49,181 nucleotides of DNA, taken from the NCBI RefSeq assembly GCF_001269905.1, contig NZ_LHVK01000024.1, positions 1 through 49,181 on the forward strand, written 5' to 3'. The notes under the pieces are model-generated. The model searched no databases and was not told where the DNA came from. It was given only the letters and a program-made list of their open reading frames with translations. The number at the start of each line of letters is the position of its first letter. The stretch's first letter is position 1. The DNA comes from Pseudomonas corrugata. GTDB taxonomy: Bacteria; Pseudomonadota; Gammaproteobacteria; Pseudomonadales; Pseudomonadaceae. Below are positions 33,933-43,025 of this stretch, piece after piece. The position numbers and the translations under genes are program-made.

Positions 33933-35369
33933 TCAGTTGCTGGCGACGGTTTCAGGCTGCCAGCCGCCGCCCAGGGCCTTGTAGATCGCGACGATGCCGC
34001 GGTACAGGTCAACTTCAGCCTGGGCCTGAGTGTCTTCGGCGGCGAGGCGTTCGCGCTGGGCGTCGAGCAGCACCAGGAAGTCCACGGTGCCTTCGCGGTA
34101 GCGGATTTCGGCCAGGTCGGCGGCGGCACGGCTGGATTCGCTTTGGCGGATCAGCGAAATCAGGCGTTGCTGGCGTTTGCCGTAATCGCTGAAGGCGTTC
34201 TCGGATTCTTCCAGGGCCAGTAGCACCTGCTGTTCGTAAGTCGCCAGGGCGCCATCGGCCTCGGCATTGGCGCCGCGCAGGCGAGCCCGCACGCTGCCCA
34301 GGTCAAAGGCCGCCCAGGTAATGCTCGGACCCAGCGCCCAGGCGTTGGCTGCCGAGGACCCGATTTGTGAACCACGCCCTGCGGTAAAGCCGAGGAAACC
34401 GCTGAGGCTGACCCGTGGAAACAGGTCGGCCTTGGCCACACCAATGCGCGCTGTGGCCGCTGCCAACTGCCGTTCGGCTCTGAGAATGTCCGGGCGACGT
34501 TGAAGCAATTGTCCCGGGTCGCCGATCGGCAGGGCCTTCGCGATGGCCGGCAGATCCTTGGGGCTCAGGTCTACGCTCAACTTGTCCGGACGCTCACCCA
34601 GCAAGGTGGCGATGCGGTTGCGCTGACGCACCTGCTCGGCCTGTAACTGCGGCACGCTGGCTTCTACCGAGGCCAGGCGTGCGTCGGCACGGACCACGTC
34701 GAGCTGATCGCCTACGCCGGCATCGCGCAGGCTTTCGGTAATCTTGCGCGAGGCCTGCTGGTTCTGCAGGTTCGCCAGGGCGATCTTTTCCCGCAGCTGG
34801 GCGCCGCGCAGTTGGCCGTAGGCGTCCACCAGTTCGGCGATCATTGTCACCTGCAGTTGGTAGAGATCAGCCTCGGCGGCCTGCTGATCGGCGTCGGTGG
34901 CTTCCAGGTTGCGCTGGATGCGCCCGAACAGATCCACTTCCCAGGCCATGTCCAGGCCCAGGTCGTAGCGCTCGGTATTGACCCGGTCGGTGGTCTGACC
35001 CGGAATCTGGCCTTTGCCCAGGTTGCTGCTGGCGCGACTGGTGATGGTCGGCATGATGTCGTTGCTGGCGTCGTCGCGAATGGCCCGGGCCGCCCGCAGA
35101 CGAGCGAAGGCGACGCGCAACTCGCGGTTACCTTCCAGGGAACGGGACACCAAAGCGTTGAGCGTCGGATCTTCGAACTGCTGCCACCAGACGCCCTCGA
35201 AACGCGCCCGGTCGAAGTTCTTCTGGCCGGCGGCGCCGTCCGTGGCGGTGGTGATGTTCGCCGCCTCGGTTTGCGGTGCCTTGTAGTCGGGCCCTACGGC
35301 GCAGGCACTCAGCGCCAGGACCAGCAAGCTCGGCACAAACACTTTCAAGCTTAATGTTGCCAAGCTCAT
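33933..35369 (-). CDS. oprN: Outer-membrane efflux channel OprN-like
   Basis: TolC/OprM-type outer-membrane factor of the NodT family, 478 residues, forming the exit duct of the RND pump. It is a lipoprotein: the signal sequence ends in LALSAC with the lipidated Cys at residue 23. Two OEP repeats follow, each with long helices; typical segments are RNLEATDADQQAAEADLYQL, QRRPDILRAERQLAAATARI and TVDFLVLLDAQRERLAAEDT. Its start overlaps the mexF stop by four bases (ATGA). Third gene of the operon, ended by the terminator at 33849-33887. Confidence 0.9.
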   Translation of the reverse strand: MSLATLSLKVFVPSLLVLALSACAVGPDYKAPQTEAANITTATDGAAGQKNFDRARFEGVWWQQFEDPTLNALVSRSLEGNRELRVAFARLRAARAIRDDASNDIMPTITSRASSNLGKGQIPGQTTDRVNTERYDLGLDMAWEVDLFGRIQRNLEATDADQQAAEADLYQLQVTMIAELVDAYGQLRGAQLREKIALANLQNQQASRKITESLRDAGVGDQLDVVRADARLASVEASVPQLQAEQVRQRNRIATLLGERPDKLSVDLSPKDLPAIAKALPIGDPGQLLQRRPDILRAERQLAAATARIGVAKADLFPRVSLSGFLGFTAGRGSQIGSSAANAWALGPSITWAAFDLGSVRARLRGANAEADGALATYEQQVLLALEESENAFSDYGKRQQRLISLIRQSESSRAAADLAEIRYREGTVDFLVLLDAQRERLAAEDTQAQAEVDLYRGIVAIYKALGGGWQPETVASN

Positions 35370-38300
35370 TGTTGCGTCTCCAGTTTCAACGCCCGGGCCG
35401 CCTTGCGGGCCTCGCTGCGCTCGACGAAGTTACGGATCAGTACATAGAACACGGGGGTAAGCAGCAGGCCGAAGAAGGTCACGCCCAGCATGCCCGAGAA
35501 CACCGCGACACCCATGGCGTGACGCATTTCCGCACCGGCACCGCTGGAGAACACCAGGGGCACCACACCCATGATGAAGGCCACGGAGGTCATCAGGATC
35601 GGCCGCAGACGCAGGCGGCAGGCTTCCAGGACCGCTGCCAGCGGGTTCATTCCCTCGAGCTGTTTATCCTTGGCGAACTCGACGATCAGGATCGCGTTCT
35701 TGCAGGCAAGTCCCACCAGTACGATCAGGCCGATTTGGGTAAAGATGTTGTTGTCGCCACCGGACAGAATCACCCCGGTAATGGCGGACAGCAAAGTCAT
35801 CGGTACGATCAGGATCACGGCCAGCGGCAGGCTCCAACTTTCGTATTGTGCCGCGAGTACCAGGAACGCCAGCAATACGCAGAGCGGGAACACGAACAGT
35901 GCGGTATTGCCCGACAGGATCTGCTGGTAGGTCAGGTCGGTCCACTCGTAGGTCATGCCGTTGGGCAATTCTTCCTTGAGCAGCTTCTCGATGGCTTGCT
36001 CGGCCTGGCCGGAGCTGTAGCCTGGAGCGGCGGCACCATTGATTTCAGCGGTGATGAAGCCGTTGTAGTGCATCACGCGGTCCGGTCCCGAGGAGTCGCT
36101 GACCTTGATGAAGGTTGCCAGCGGGATCATCTCGCCACGGTTGTTGCGCACCTTGAGTTGGCCGATCTGGTCCGACTCGAGGCGGAATTGCTGCTCGGCC
36201 TGGACGTTGACCTGGTAGGTACGGCCGAAACGGTTGAAGTCGTTGGCATACAGCGAACCCAGGTAGATCTGCAGGGTGTCGAAGATGTCGCTGATGGCCA
36301 CGCCGTGGGTCTTGGCTTTTTCCCGGTCGATGGCGGCATCGACCTGGGGCACGTTCACGGTGTAGCTGGTGAACAGCCCGGCCAGCTCAGGCACGCTGCG
36401 GCTCTTGGTGATGATGTTCATGGTTTCCTTGTACAGCTCGTCGTAGCCCAGGTTGCCCCGGTCTTCGATTTGCAGGCGGAAGCCACCGATCGTGCCCAGG
36501 CCCTGTACCGGCGGCGGCGGGAAGATCGCCATGTAGGCTTCCTGGATGTTTGCGAACTGGCCGTTCAAGGCGCCAGCAATGGCACCGGCCGACTGGCTCG
36601 GGTCCTTGCGCTCGTCGAAGGGCTTGAGCGTCACGAACACGATGCCGGCGTTCGGGCTGTTGGTGAAGCCGTTGATCGACAGGCCAGGGAAGGCCACCGC
36701 GCTTTGAACGCCCGGTTGCTTGAGCGCCAGGTCGGACATGCGCTTGATCACGTCCTCGGTGCGGTCCAGGCTCGCGGCATCCGGCAGTTGGGCGAAGGCC
36801 ACCAGGTATTGCTTGTCCTGGCCGGGTACGAAGCCAGTCGGGGTATTGGTGAAGCCGAAGAAGGTCAACGCCATCAGGCCCGCGTAGACGAACAGGGCGA
36901 TGCCGCTGCTGCGGATCACGCGGCCTACAGCGCCCACGTAGCTGTGGCTGGCCCGGTCGAAGAAACGGTTGAACGGGCGGAACAGCCAACTGCCCAACAG
37001 TGCATCAAGGAACTTGGAGAAGCGGTCCTTGGGGGCGTCATGGCTCTTGAGCAGTACCGCGGCCAAGGCCGGCGACAGGGTCAGGGAGTTGAATGCCGAG
37101 ATCACGGTGGAAATGGCGATGGTCAATGCGAACTGCTTATAGAACTGCCCGGTCAAGCCACTGATGAAGGCCGCCGGAACGAAGACCGCGCAGAGCACCA
37201 GTGCGGTGGCGATGATCGGGCCGGTCACTTCGCCCATGGCGCGCTTGGTCGCTTCCACCGGAGTGAGGCCGAGGCCGATGTTCCGTTCGACGTTTTCCAC
37301 CACGACGATGGCGTCGTCCACCACGATACCGATGGCCAACACCAACCCGAACAGCGAAAGCGCGTTCAGCGAGAAGCCGAACAGGTGCATCACGGCGAAC
37401 GTACCGATCAACGACACTGGCACGGCCACCAGCGGGATGATCGAGGCACGCCAGGTCTGCAGGAACAGGATCACTACCAGTACCACGAGGATCAGCGCTT
37501 CGAACAGGGTGTGGACCACCGCCTCGATGGAGCCGCGAACGAAGATCGTCGGGTCATAGACGATGCTGTAGTCCATTCCCGCCGGGAAGTTCTTCTTCAG
37601 CTCGTCCATCTTGGCATGGACGTCGTTGGAGATCTGGATGGCGTTGGAGCCTGGACGCTGGAAGATCGGGATCGCCACCGCCGGCTGGTTGTCGAGCAAC
37701 GACCGCAGCGCGTACTGGCTGGAACCCAACTCCACTCGCGCAATGTCTTTCAAACGGGTGATTTCACCGTTGGCGCCGGAACGGATAATGATGTTCTCGA
37801 ACTCTTCCTCAGTCACCAGGCGACCCTGGGTATTGATCGAGAGCTGGAAAGCCTGGGCATTCGGCGCCGGTGGCGCACCCAGGGCACCAGCCGCAACCTG
37901 ACGGTTCTGCTCGCGGATGGCGGTGACCACGTCGGTGGCGGTCAGGTTGCGCGAAGCGGTCTTGTTCGGGTCCAGCCAGACCCGCAGGGAGTAGTCGCCC
38001 ATGCCGAACAGTTGCACATCACCCACGCCGCCCAGGCGCGCCAGCTCATCCTTGATGTTGAGCAGGGCGTAGTTGGACAGGTAGAGCATGTCGTAGCGTT
38101 TGTCCGGCGAGGTCAAGTGCACGACCATGGTCAGGTCGGGCGACGCCTTGTCCACCGTGATGCCGATCCGGGTCACTTCTTCCGGGAGCTTGGGCTCGGT
38201 CCGGGTGACACGGTTCTGCACCTGAACCTGGGCGTTGTCCAGGTCGGTGCCCAGGGCAAAGGTGATGGTCAGGGTGATCTTGCCGTCAGCGGTGGATTGC

Positions 38301-38545
38301 GAGGACATGTACAGCATGTTCTCGATGCCGGTGATGGCTTGCTCCAGGGGCGCAGCCACGGTTTCACCGATGACCTTCGGGTTGGCGCCAGGGAAGTTGG
38401 CCCGCACGACCACCGTAGGCGGCACGACTTCGGGGTATTCGCTGATCGGCAATTGGAACAGCGAGATGGCGCCGGCGATCAGGATCAGCAGCGAAAGCAC
38501 CGCTGCAAAGATCGGCCGTGAAATGAAGAACTGGGAAAATTTCAT
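35366..38545 (-). CDS. mexF: RND efflux transporter MexF
   Basis: Proton-driven hydrophobe/amphiphile efflux RND transporter, 1059 residues, twelve membrane helices with two large periplasmic loops. It is nearly identical in pattern to P. aeruginosa MexF along its length: start MKFSQFFISRPIFAAVLSLL, VVPPTVVVRANFPGANPKVI, the proton-relay Asp pair in GIVVDDAIVVVENVE, and QDKQYLVAFAQLPDAASLDR. MexEF-OprN exports chloramphenicol, fluoroquinolones, trimethoprim and quinolone signal precursors in P. aeruginosa. Lies 15 bp after mexE. A 1081-codon frame on the opposite strand is only a GC-bias shadow. Confidence 0.95.
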   Translation of the reverse strand: MKFSQFFISRPIFAAVLSLLILIAGAISLFQLPISEYPEVVPPTVVVRANFPGANPKVIGETVAAPLEQAITGIENMLYMSSQSTADGKITLTITFALGTDLDNAQVQVQNRVTRTEPKLPEEVTRIGITVDKASPDLTMVVHLTSPDKRYDMLYLSNYALLNIKDELARLGGVGDVQLFGMGDYSLRVWLDPNKTASRNLTATDVVTAIREQNRQVAAGALGAPPAPNAQAFQLSINTQGRLVTEEEFENIIIRSGANGEITRLKDIARVELGSSQYALRSLLDNQPAVAIPIFQRPGSNAIQISNDVHAKMDELKKNFPAGMDYSIVYDPTIFVRGSIEAVVHTLFEALILVVLVVILFLQTWRASIIPLVAVPVSLIGTFAVMHLFGFSLNALSLFGLVLAIGIVVDDAIVVVENVERNIGLGLTPVEATKRAMGEVTGPIIATALVLCAVFVPAAFISGLTGQFYKQFALTIAISTVISAFNSLTLSPALAAVLLKSHDAPKDRFSKFLDALLGSWLFRPFNRFFDRASHSYVGAVGRVIRSSGIALFVYAGLMALTFFGFTNTPTGFVPGQDKQYLVAFAQLPDAASLDRTEDVIKRMSDLALKQPGVQSAVAFPGLSINGFTNSPNAGIVFVTLKPFDERKDPSQSAGAIAGALNGQFANIQEAYMAIFPPPPVQGLGTIGGFRLQIEDRGNLGYDELYKETMNIITKSRSVPELAGLFTSYTVNVPQVDAAIDREKAKTHGVAISDIFDTLQIYLGSLYANDFNRFGRTYQVNVQAEQQFRLESDQIGQLKVRNNRGEMIPLATFIKVSDSSGPDRVMHYNGFITAEINGAAAPGYSSGQAEQAIEKLLKEELPNGMTYEWTDLTYQQILSGNTALFVFPLCVLLAFLVLAAQYESWSLPLAVILIVPMTLLSAITGVILSGGDNNIFTQIGLIVLVGLACKNAILIVEFAKDKQLEGMNPLAAVLEACRLRLRPILMTSVAFIMGVVPLVFSSGAGAEMRHAMGVAVFSGMLGVTFFGLLLTPVFYVLIRNFVERSEARKAARALKLETQQ

Positions 38546-38560
38546 CTTGAGTTCAGTTCC

Positions 38561-39814
38561 TTAACCGCGTGGGGTCGCAGTGGCCAGCTTTCCCGCCACA
38601 GTGGACGTCGCCTTGGACGGCGCGACCTGGGGCAGGTTGCTGGCTTCGAGCGCTTTGCGTTGTTGAGCCAGAGCGGCGAGGGTCTGTTCGCTGGCCATCG
38701 GCACGGTTTCAGGCGTGACCGGTGCCCCTGGGCGAACCCGTTGCAGCCCTTTGACGATGATGGTGTCGTCCTTGCTAAGGCCGCTACGCACGATGCGCAG
38801 GCCTTCGATCTTCGGCCCCAGCTCGACGGGGCGATACGCTGGCTTGTTGTCAGCGTCCATCACCAGCACGAATTTCTTGCCCAGGTCGGTGCCTACGGCT
38901 TCATCGTTGATCAGCACGGCGGAGTAGGTGCCGCTGCCCACCAGCTTCAGACGGGCATACAGGCCTGGGGTGTAGGCGCCGTCCTTGTTGTCGAACACGG
39001 CGCGACCACGGATGGTACCGGTCTGCGGGTTGACCTGGTTGTCGATGAAGTTCATCTGGCCCTGGTGCGGGTTGCCTTCCTCGTTGGACAGGCCCATGTA
39101 GACCGGCGTGGCCTGGCCGCGCTGGCCCTGGCGGGCGAGTTGGGTGTATTTGAGGAAGACACGTTCGTCAGCGTCGAAGTAGGCGTAGACCTTGTCGGTG
39201 GAAACCACGCTGGTGAGTGCAGTCACATCGGCGGTTACCAGGTTGCCTGCGGTGATTTCAGCGCGGCTGACACGACCACTGATGGGCGAAGTGACCCGCG
39301 TGAAGCTCAGGTTCAGTTTGGCCAGATCCAGTTGCGCCTGGATCGCCGCGGCGGCGGCACGGGCTTCCTGGGCGGCGCTGGTACGCGAATCCGCCAGTTC
39401 GGCGGAGATGGCATTGCTCTGGCGCAGGCGTTCGCCACGCTGGGCTTCATTCTCGCTGCGGGTGGCGGTGGCGCGTGCCTGGGCCAGTTGGGCTTCGAGA
39501 CGACGCACCTCAGCCTGGAAGGGGCGAGGGTCGATCTGGAACAGCAGATCGCCTTTCTTGACCAGCGCACCTTCGGTGAACGCCACATCGTCGATCTGCC
39601 CCGATACCCGTGGACGAATCTCGACGGTTTCCGGTGCTTCGAGGCGTCCGGTGAATTCGTCCCATTCGTTGACCGGCTGCTCCAGTACCTTGGCCACACT
39701 GACTTTGGCGGCCGGCATGGACGCTGCCGTATCAGGTGTCTTGCCACAGGCGCTTATCACCAGCACTGCCAACAGTGCGAGGGGAAAACGTAGTTTTGAA
39801 AGTGAATGGTCCAT
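38561..39814 (-). CDS. mexE: RND efflux periplasmic adaptor MexE
   Basis: Membrane-fusion protein linking MexF to OprN, 417 residues. The N-terminal signal ends in a lipobox (LLAVLVISAC), so it is lipid-anchored to the inner membrane. The barrel-sandwich, alpha-hairpin and beta-barrel parts are visible as VEIRPRVSGQIDDVAFTEGA, a coiled coil RRLEAQLAQARATATRSENE, and LSFTRVTSPISGRVSRAEIT. The frame is open 30 codons upstream; the ATG at 39814 gives the normal signal sequence, though its ribosome site is weak (GGA) and an ATG three codons earlier is possible. First gene of mexEF-oprN. Confidence 0.92.
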   Translation of the reverse strand: MDHSLSKLRFPLALLAVLVISACGKTPDTAASMPAAKVSVAKVLEQPVNEWDEFTGRLEAPETVEIRPRVSGQIDDVAFTEGALVKKGDLLFQIDPRPFQAEVRRLEAQLAQARATATRSENEAQRGERLRQSNAISAELADSRTSAAQEARAAAAAIQAQLDLAKLNLSFTRVTSPISGRVSRAEITAGNLVTADVTALTSVVSTDKVYAYFDADERVFLKYTQLARQGQRGQATPVYMGLSNEEGNPHQGQMNFIDNQVNPQTGTIRGRAVFDNKDGAYTPGLYARLKLVGSGTYSAVLINDEAVGTDLGKKFVLVMDADNKPAYRPVELGPKIEGLRIVRSGLSKDDTIIVKGLQRVRPGAPVTPETVPMASEQTLAALAQQRKALEASNLPQVAPSKATSTVAGKLATATPRG

Positions 39815-39898
39815 GGATAGCATCCGCCAATTGTATTGAGATGGGCGGATGATGCGTGGCCGGGTGCGGGGGAACGAATCGAATGAAGCAAAGGTAAC

Positions 39899-39915
39899 TA
39901 TCATTCGGAATGATA
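39899..39915. promoter_or_regulatory. 17-bp inverted repeat upstream of mexE
   Basis: TATCATTCGGAATGATA: perfect 7-bp arms around CGG, about 85 bp before the mexE start. Likely the binding site of the pump's regulator. Confidence 0.5.
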
Positions 39916-39956
39916 TAAGGCGATCAAAAACTGCCCAGCTGCGGATCTATGGCTCT

Positions 39957-40057
39957 GTAGGAGCTGCCGAAGGCTGCGATCTTGTCCCCGACGATTGAGT
40001 CGCAAGGCGAAGAATCAAGATCAAGATCAAAGGATCGCAGCCTTCGGCAGCTCCTAC
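39957..40057. repeat. Long inverted-repeat element with perfect 25-bp arms
   Basis: Arms at 39957-39981 and 40033-40057 are exact reverse complements starting GTAGGAGCTGCCGAAGGCTG. The centre has tandem ATCAAG hexamers. Same family as 31791-31919. It spans the gap between the solute-binding protein gene and the mexE upstream region and may end transcription of the former. Confidence 0.8.
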
Positions 40058-40818
40058 CGTGGCAGATAGAGGTCATGCACCCGGTCGATGGTACCGTCCT
40101 CGCGCAGCGCTTCAACGGCGTCGCGCAAAGCCTCGACCATTTTGGCAGAGCATTGCTTCGAACAGGCCAGGTAAAGGTCGGCGTGACTGTTGACCGGACT
40201 CATGAGCAGCTTTCGCTTGGATACCTTCGGCCAGATGTAACGGCTTTCCGGAACGCCGTTGAACCAGGCATCGATGCGCCCCATCAGGAGCATCTGTGCG
40301 GGATTGTCGCCAATGGTCAGTCGATGGATCTGATCATCCCTGAATCCCTCGGCGCGCAGAATATCTTCCTGGGCACTGCCCAGGCCGACGCCGATTTTCT
40401 GGTAGGTTTCCTTGGCTTCGGCAAAACTGCTCACTTGTCGCTCGAGGCTGAAGAAAGCCCGGTCCATCGGCATGACAGAGGCTATCCAGGTGAAGCGGTC
40501 TTCACGACTGGGGATGCGTGACAGGGGGGCAATCAGGCGATCCCGCTCCTCGCTGACATGTTTTTGTGCCCTGGCCCAGGGCAGCACACGGATGTGCACT
40601 GCGTAACCCGCCTTGGTCATGGCCTGCACGGCGATATCGCCAACGATGCCATAGCCTCTGGGATCGTTGACGAAGGTCAGGGGGGGCGCGTCGAGGATGT
40701 GCAGTTCAATCGGTCTGGGCTCGCCGTGGGCGGTGGGCGCGAGCAGCAATGATAACAACAGGCATAACCGGGAAAGTGCTCTTGAACGAATATTCAACAC
40801 GCAGATGATCCGGCTCAT
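40054..40818 (-). CDS. Periplasmic solute-binding protein (family 3-like)
   Basis: Family 3-type extracellular solute-binding protein, 254 residues from the chosen ATG, with a signal peptide (SRALSRLCLLLSLLLAPTAHG). Typical parts are ELHILDAPPLTFVNDPRGYG, GDIAVQAMTKAGYAVHIRVL, PWARAQKHV and a C-terminal EALREDGTIDRVHDLYLPR. Members with PWARA and RIDAWF motifs resemble polar amino-acid receptors, but many are orphans without permease genes, as here. The start is uncertain: ATGs at 40818 and 40839 are both possible. The stop codon lies inside the right arm of the repeat element at 39957-40057. Confidence 0.78.
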   Translation of the reverse strand: MSRIICVLNIRSRALSRLCLLLSLLLAPTAHGEPRPIELHILDAPPLTFVNDPRGYGIVGDIAVQAMTKAGYAVHIRVLPWARAQKHVSEERDRLIAPLSRIPSREDRFTWIASVMPMDRAFFSLERQVSSFAEAKETYQKIGVGLGSAQEDILRAEGFRDDQIHRLTIGDNPAQMLLMGRIDAWFNGVPESRYIWPKVSKRKLLMSPVNSHADLYLACSKQCSAKMVEALRDAVEALREDGTIDRVHDLYLPR

Positions 40819-41290
40819 GATCGATACTTCAGGCATTGAAAAGTAGGTGCGGCATTCTACGTGGGGCCGGCGTCGTGAAACAGCGTTGCGCTGATTATGA
40901 ATCATTCGATGCGGCGTTCCCGAAGATAGACCCGCCGCGATCGTTTCATCCGCACATCCTGCTGTTTATTGCCTCGACCTTAATGGTTGCTCTGAAGGTA
41001 TAGATCATTTGGCCGCGAGAGGCCTTGCGTTTTGATTCCGGGTTGGCGGAAGGGGGTGGACGATCGTGTATCCGACAATCCGGAAAGCAACGCTGCGGTC
41101 GTCGCGGATCATCTAGGCATTTGCAACTTTCCCACTTCAGAACCGCATATCCTTGCCGATACAACGCTGGCAGTTCAAACCGTGCGGGCGCTTCAGAGCT
41201 GCCTGCCGACGCTCCCTCAAGGCGTTCATGCGCCAGCGTCTACTACGATTTTCGCCGGCTGGCTCCCAAGCCGACCTCAGGTAATGAACC
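40819..41290. other. Divergent intergenic region ahead of the type I secretion operon
   Basis: About 470 bp with no gene that has a ribosome site and recognisable content. It should hold the promoter of the secretion operon. No strong sigma70 pair was found; a weak hairpin GGCCGCGAGAGGCC lies at about 41012. Confidence 0.5.
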
Positions 41291-43000
41291 ATGTCAGCCC
41301 ATCCCAGGACCGAGCTGGATAGCGCCCTTGCCCTCTGCAAGGGCAGTTTTCTTGCCGTCGGTTTTTTCAGTTTTTTCGTCAATTTGCTGATGCTGGTTCC
41401 ATCTTTCTACATGCTGCAGGTGTATGACCGTGCGGTCGGCAGCGCGAGCCTGTCGACACTGTTGATGCTGACCCTGATCATGTTGTTATTGATGACCACG
41501 ATGGGCGGCCTGGAGTGGGTGCGCTCACGGATCATGGTGCGAGTCAGTACGCGCCTGGACTCGTTGCTTGGGCAGCGTCTGTTCGACGCCAGCTTCAAGC
41601 AGGCACTCACGACCTGCGGTATGAACGCTTCGGCCCAGCCGTTGAGCGATCTGAGCGGCTTGCGTCAGTTCCTGACCGGTAACGGGCTGTTTGCTTTTTT
41701 CGATGCGCCCTGGATTCCGATCTACCTGGGCGTCATGTTCATGTTCCATCCCTGGTACGGTTGGATGGGGGTATTGAGCGCGTTGTTGCTGGGGGCGTTG
41801 GCGTTCGTCAACGAGAAACTCACGCGCTCACCGTTGCAGGCCGCGAACCGCGAACAGATGACGGCCACCGCCTTCATAAACAAGAGTTTGCGCAATGCCG
41901 AAGTGGTCGAATCCATGGGCATGCTTGCAAGCCTGCGTGAGCATTGGAGCCGGCGGGTCCACGGGGTCCTGGTCCTGCAAAGCCTGGCCAGTGATCGCGG
42001 TGCAACCATTGCGGCGGTATCCAGGACATTCCGTCAGATTGTCCAGTCCCTGGTGTTGGGCCTGGGCGCCTATTTGACGATCACCCACCAGATTTCGCCC
42101 GGGCTGATGATTGCCGGTTCCATTTTGCTGGGGCGAGCGTTGGCGCCCATCGACCAACTGATCGGCGTATGGAAAGGCTTTCTCGGGGCGCGTTCGCAAT
42201 ATGCCCGGCTCCACGAATTGCTGGTCAAGGTTGCTGTAGATCCCGAACGCATGCCACTGCCTGCGCCGCACGGGGCAATTCGTGTCGAAGGGTTGTCAGT
42301 CGGTGCCCCCGACGCTCGCAAACCGATCATTCGCGGCCTGGACTTCCAGGTTGCCGCGGGGGAGGTGGTGGGCATCATTGGCCCCAGCGGTGCGGGGAAA
42401 TCTACGCTGGCCCGGGCACTGCTGGGGATCTGGCCAAGCCAGGCCGGTACCGTGCGCCTGGACGATGCGGACATCAGCCAATGGCGTCGCGATGAACTGG
42501 GTCAGTACATCGGCTATTTGCCCCAGGACATCGAATTGTTTGAGGGCACCATCAGCCAGAACATCTCGCGTTTCGGCCCGGCAAACGCGCCTGCGGTGGT
42601 CGCTGCCGCGCGCATGGCCGGCGTGCACGAGCTGGTGCTGCAATTGCCCGAGGGCTACGACACCGTGATCGGTGCCAATGGCGGCGGATTATCCGGTGGC
42701 CAGCGTCAACGCGTTGGCCTGGCCCGTGCCTTGTATGGCGAACCGCGTCTGGTGGTCCTCGACGAGCCCAACTCGAACTTGGATGACGCCGGCGAAAAAA
42801 TGCTCGCCGAGGCCCTGCGCAAACTCAGGCAGAGCCGGGCCACGGTATTTGTCATTACCCATCGCTCCGGGGTGCTGGCCCAGGTGGACAAACTGCTGGT
42901 GCTCAATCAGGGCGAACTGAGTCTGTTCGGCCCACGGGACAAGGTCCTGGCGCGATTGCAGGGCGTTGCGTCCGCAGTTCCCCCGGCCACCGTGATTTAA
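41291..43000 (+). CDS. Type I secretion ABC transporter (AprD/PrtD-like)
   Basis: Inner-membrane ABC exporter of the PrtD/AprD/HasD group, 569 residues, energising export of RTX proteins. There is no N-terminal peptidase or CLD domain; membrane helices occupy about 20-310, starting SFLAVGFFSFFVNLLMLVPS. The ATPase part has Walker A GPSGAGKST (K370), signature LSGGQRQRV, and Walker B RLVVLDEPNSNLDD. Followed 25 bp later by the adaptor gene. The size and architecture match the exporters of serralysin-type proteases, in agreement with the cargo gene downstream. Confidence 0.93.
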   Translation: MSAHPRTELDSALALCKGSFLAVGFFSFFVNLLMLVPSFYMLQVYDRAVGSASLSTLLMLTLIMLLLMTTMGGLEWVRSRIMVRVSTRLDSLLGQRLFDASFKQALTTCGMNASAQPLSDLSGLRQFLTGNGLFAFFDAPWIPIYLGVMFMFHPWYGWMGVLSALLLGALAFVNEKLTRSPLQAANREQMTATAFINKSLRNAEVVESMGMLASLREHWSRRVHGVLVLQSLASDRGATIAAVSRTFRQIVQSLVLGLGAYLTITHQISPGLMIAGSILLGRALAPIDQLIGVWKGFLGARSQYARLHELLVKVAVDPERMPLPAPHGAIRVEGLSVGAPDARKPIIRGLDFQVAAGEVVGIIGPSGAGKSTLARALLGIWPSQAGTVRLDDADISQWRRDELGQYIGYLPQDIELFEGTISQNISRFGPANAPAVVAAARMAGVHELVLQLPEGYDTVIGANGGGLSGGQRQRVGLARALYGEPRLVVLDEPNSNLDDAGEKMLAEALRKLRQSRATVFVITHRSGVLAQVDKLLVLNQGELSLFGPRDKVLARLQGVASAVPPATVI

Positions 43001-43025
43001 TCGTAAGCAGCGGATAAAAACTTTC

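Noticed and set aside
35276..38521. A 1081-codon open frame on the plus strand
   Set aside because: It is antisense to mexF, whose product matches a known family end to end. The frame has GC-bias composition (rich in His, Gln, Arg, Gly) and no recognisable domain.
41032..41322. A 96-codon frame before the type I ABC gene
   Set aside because: No ribosome site, no family pattern, and it runs into the start of the ABC gene in another frame.
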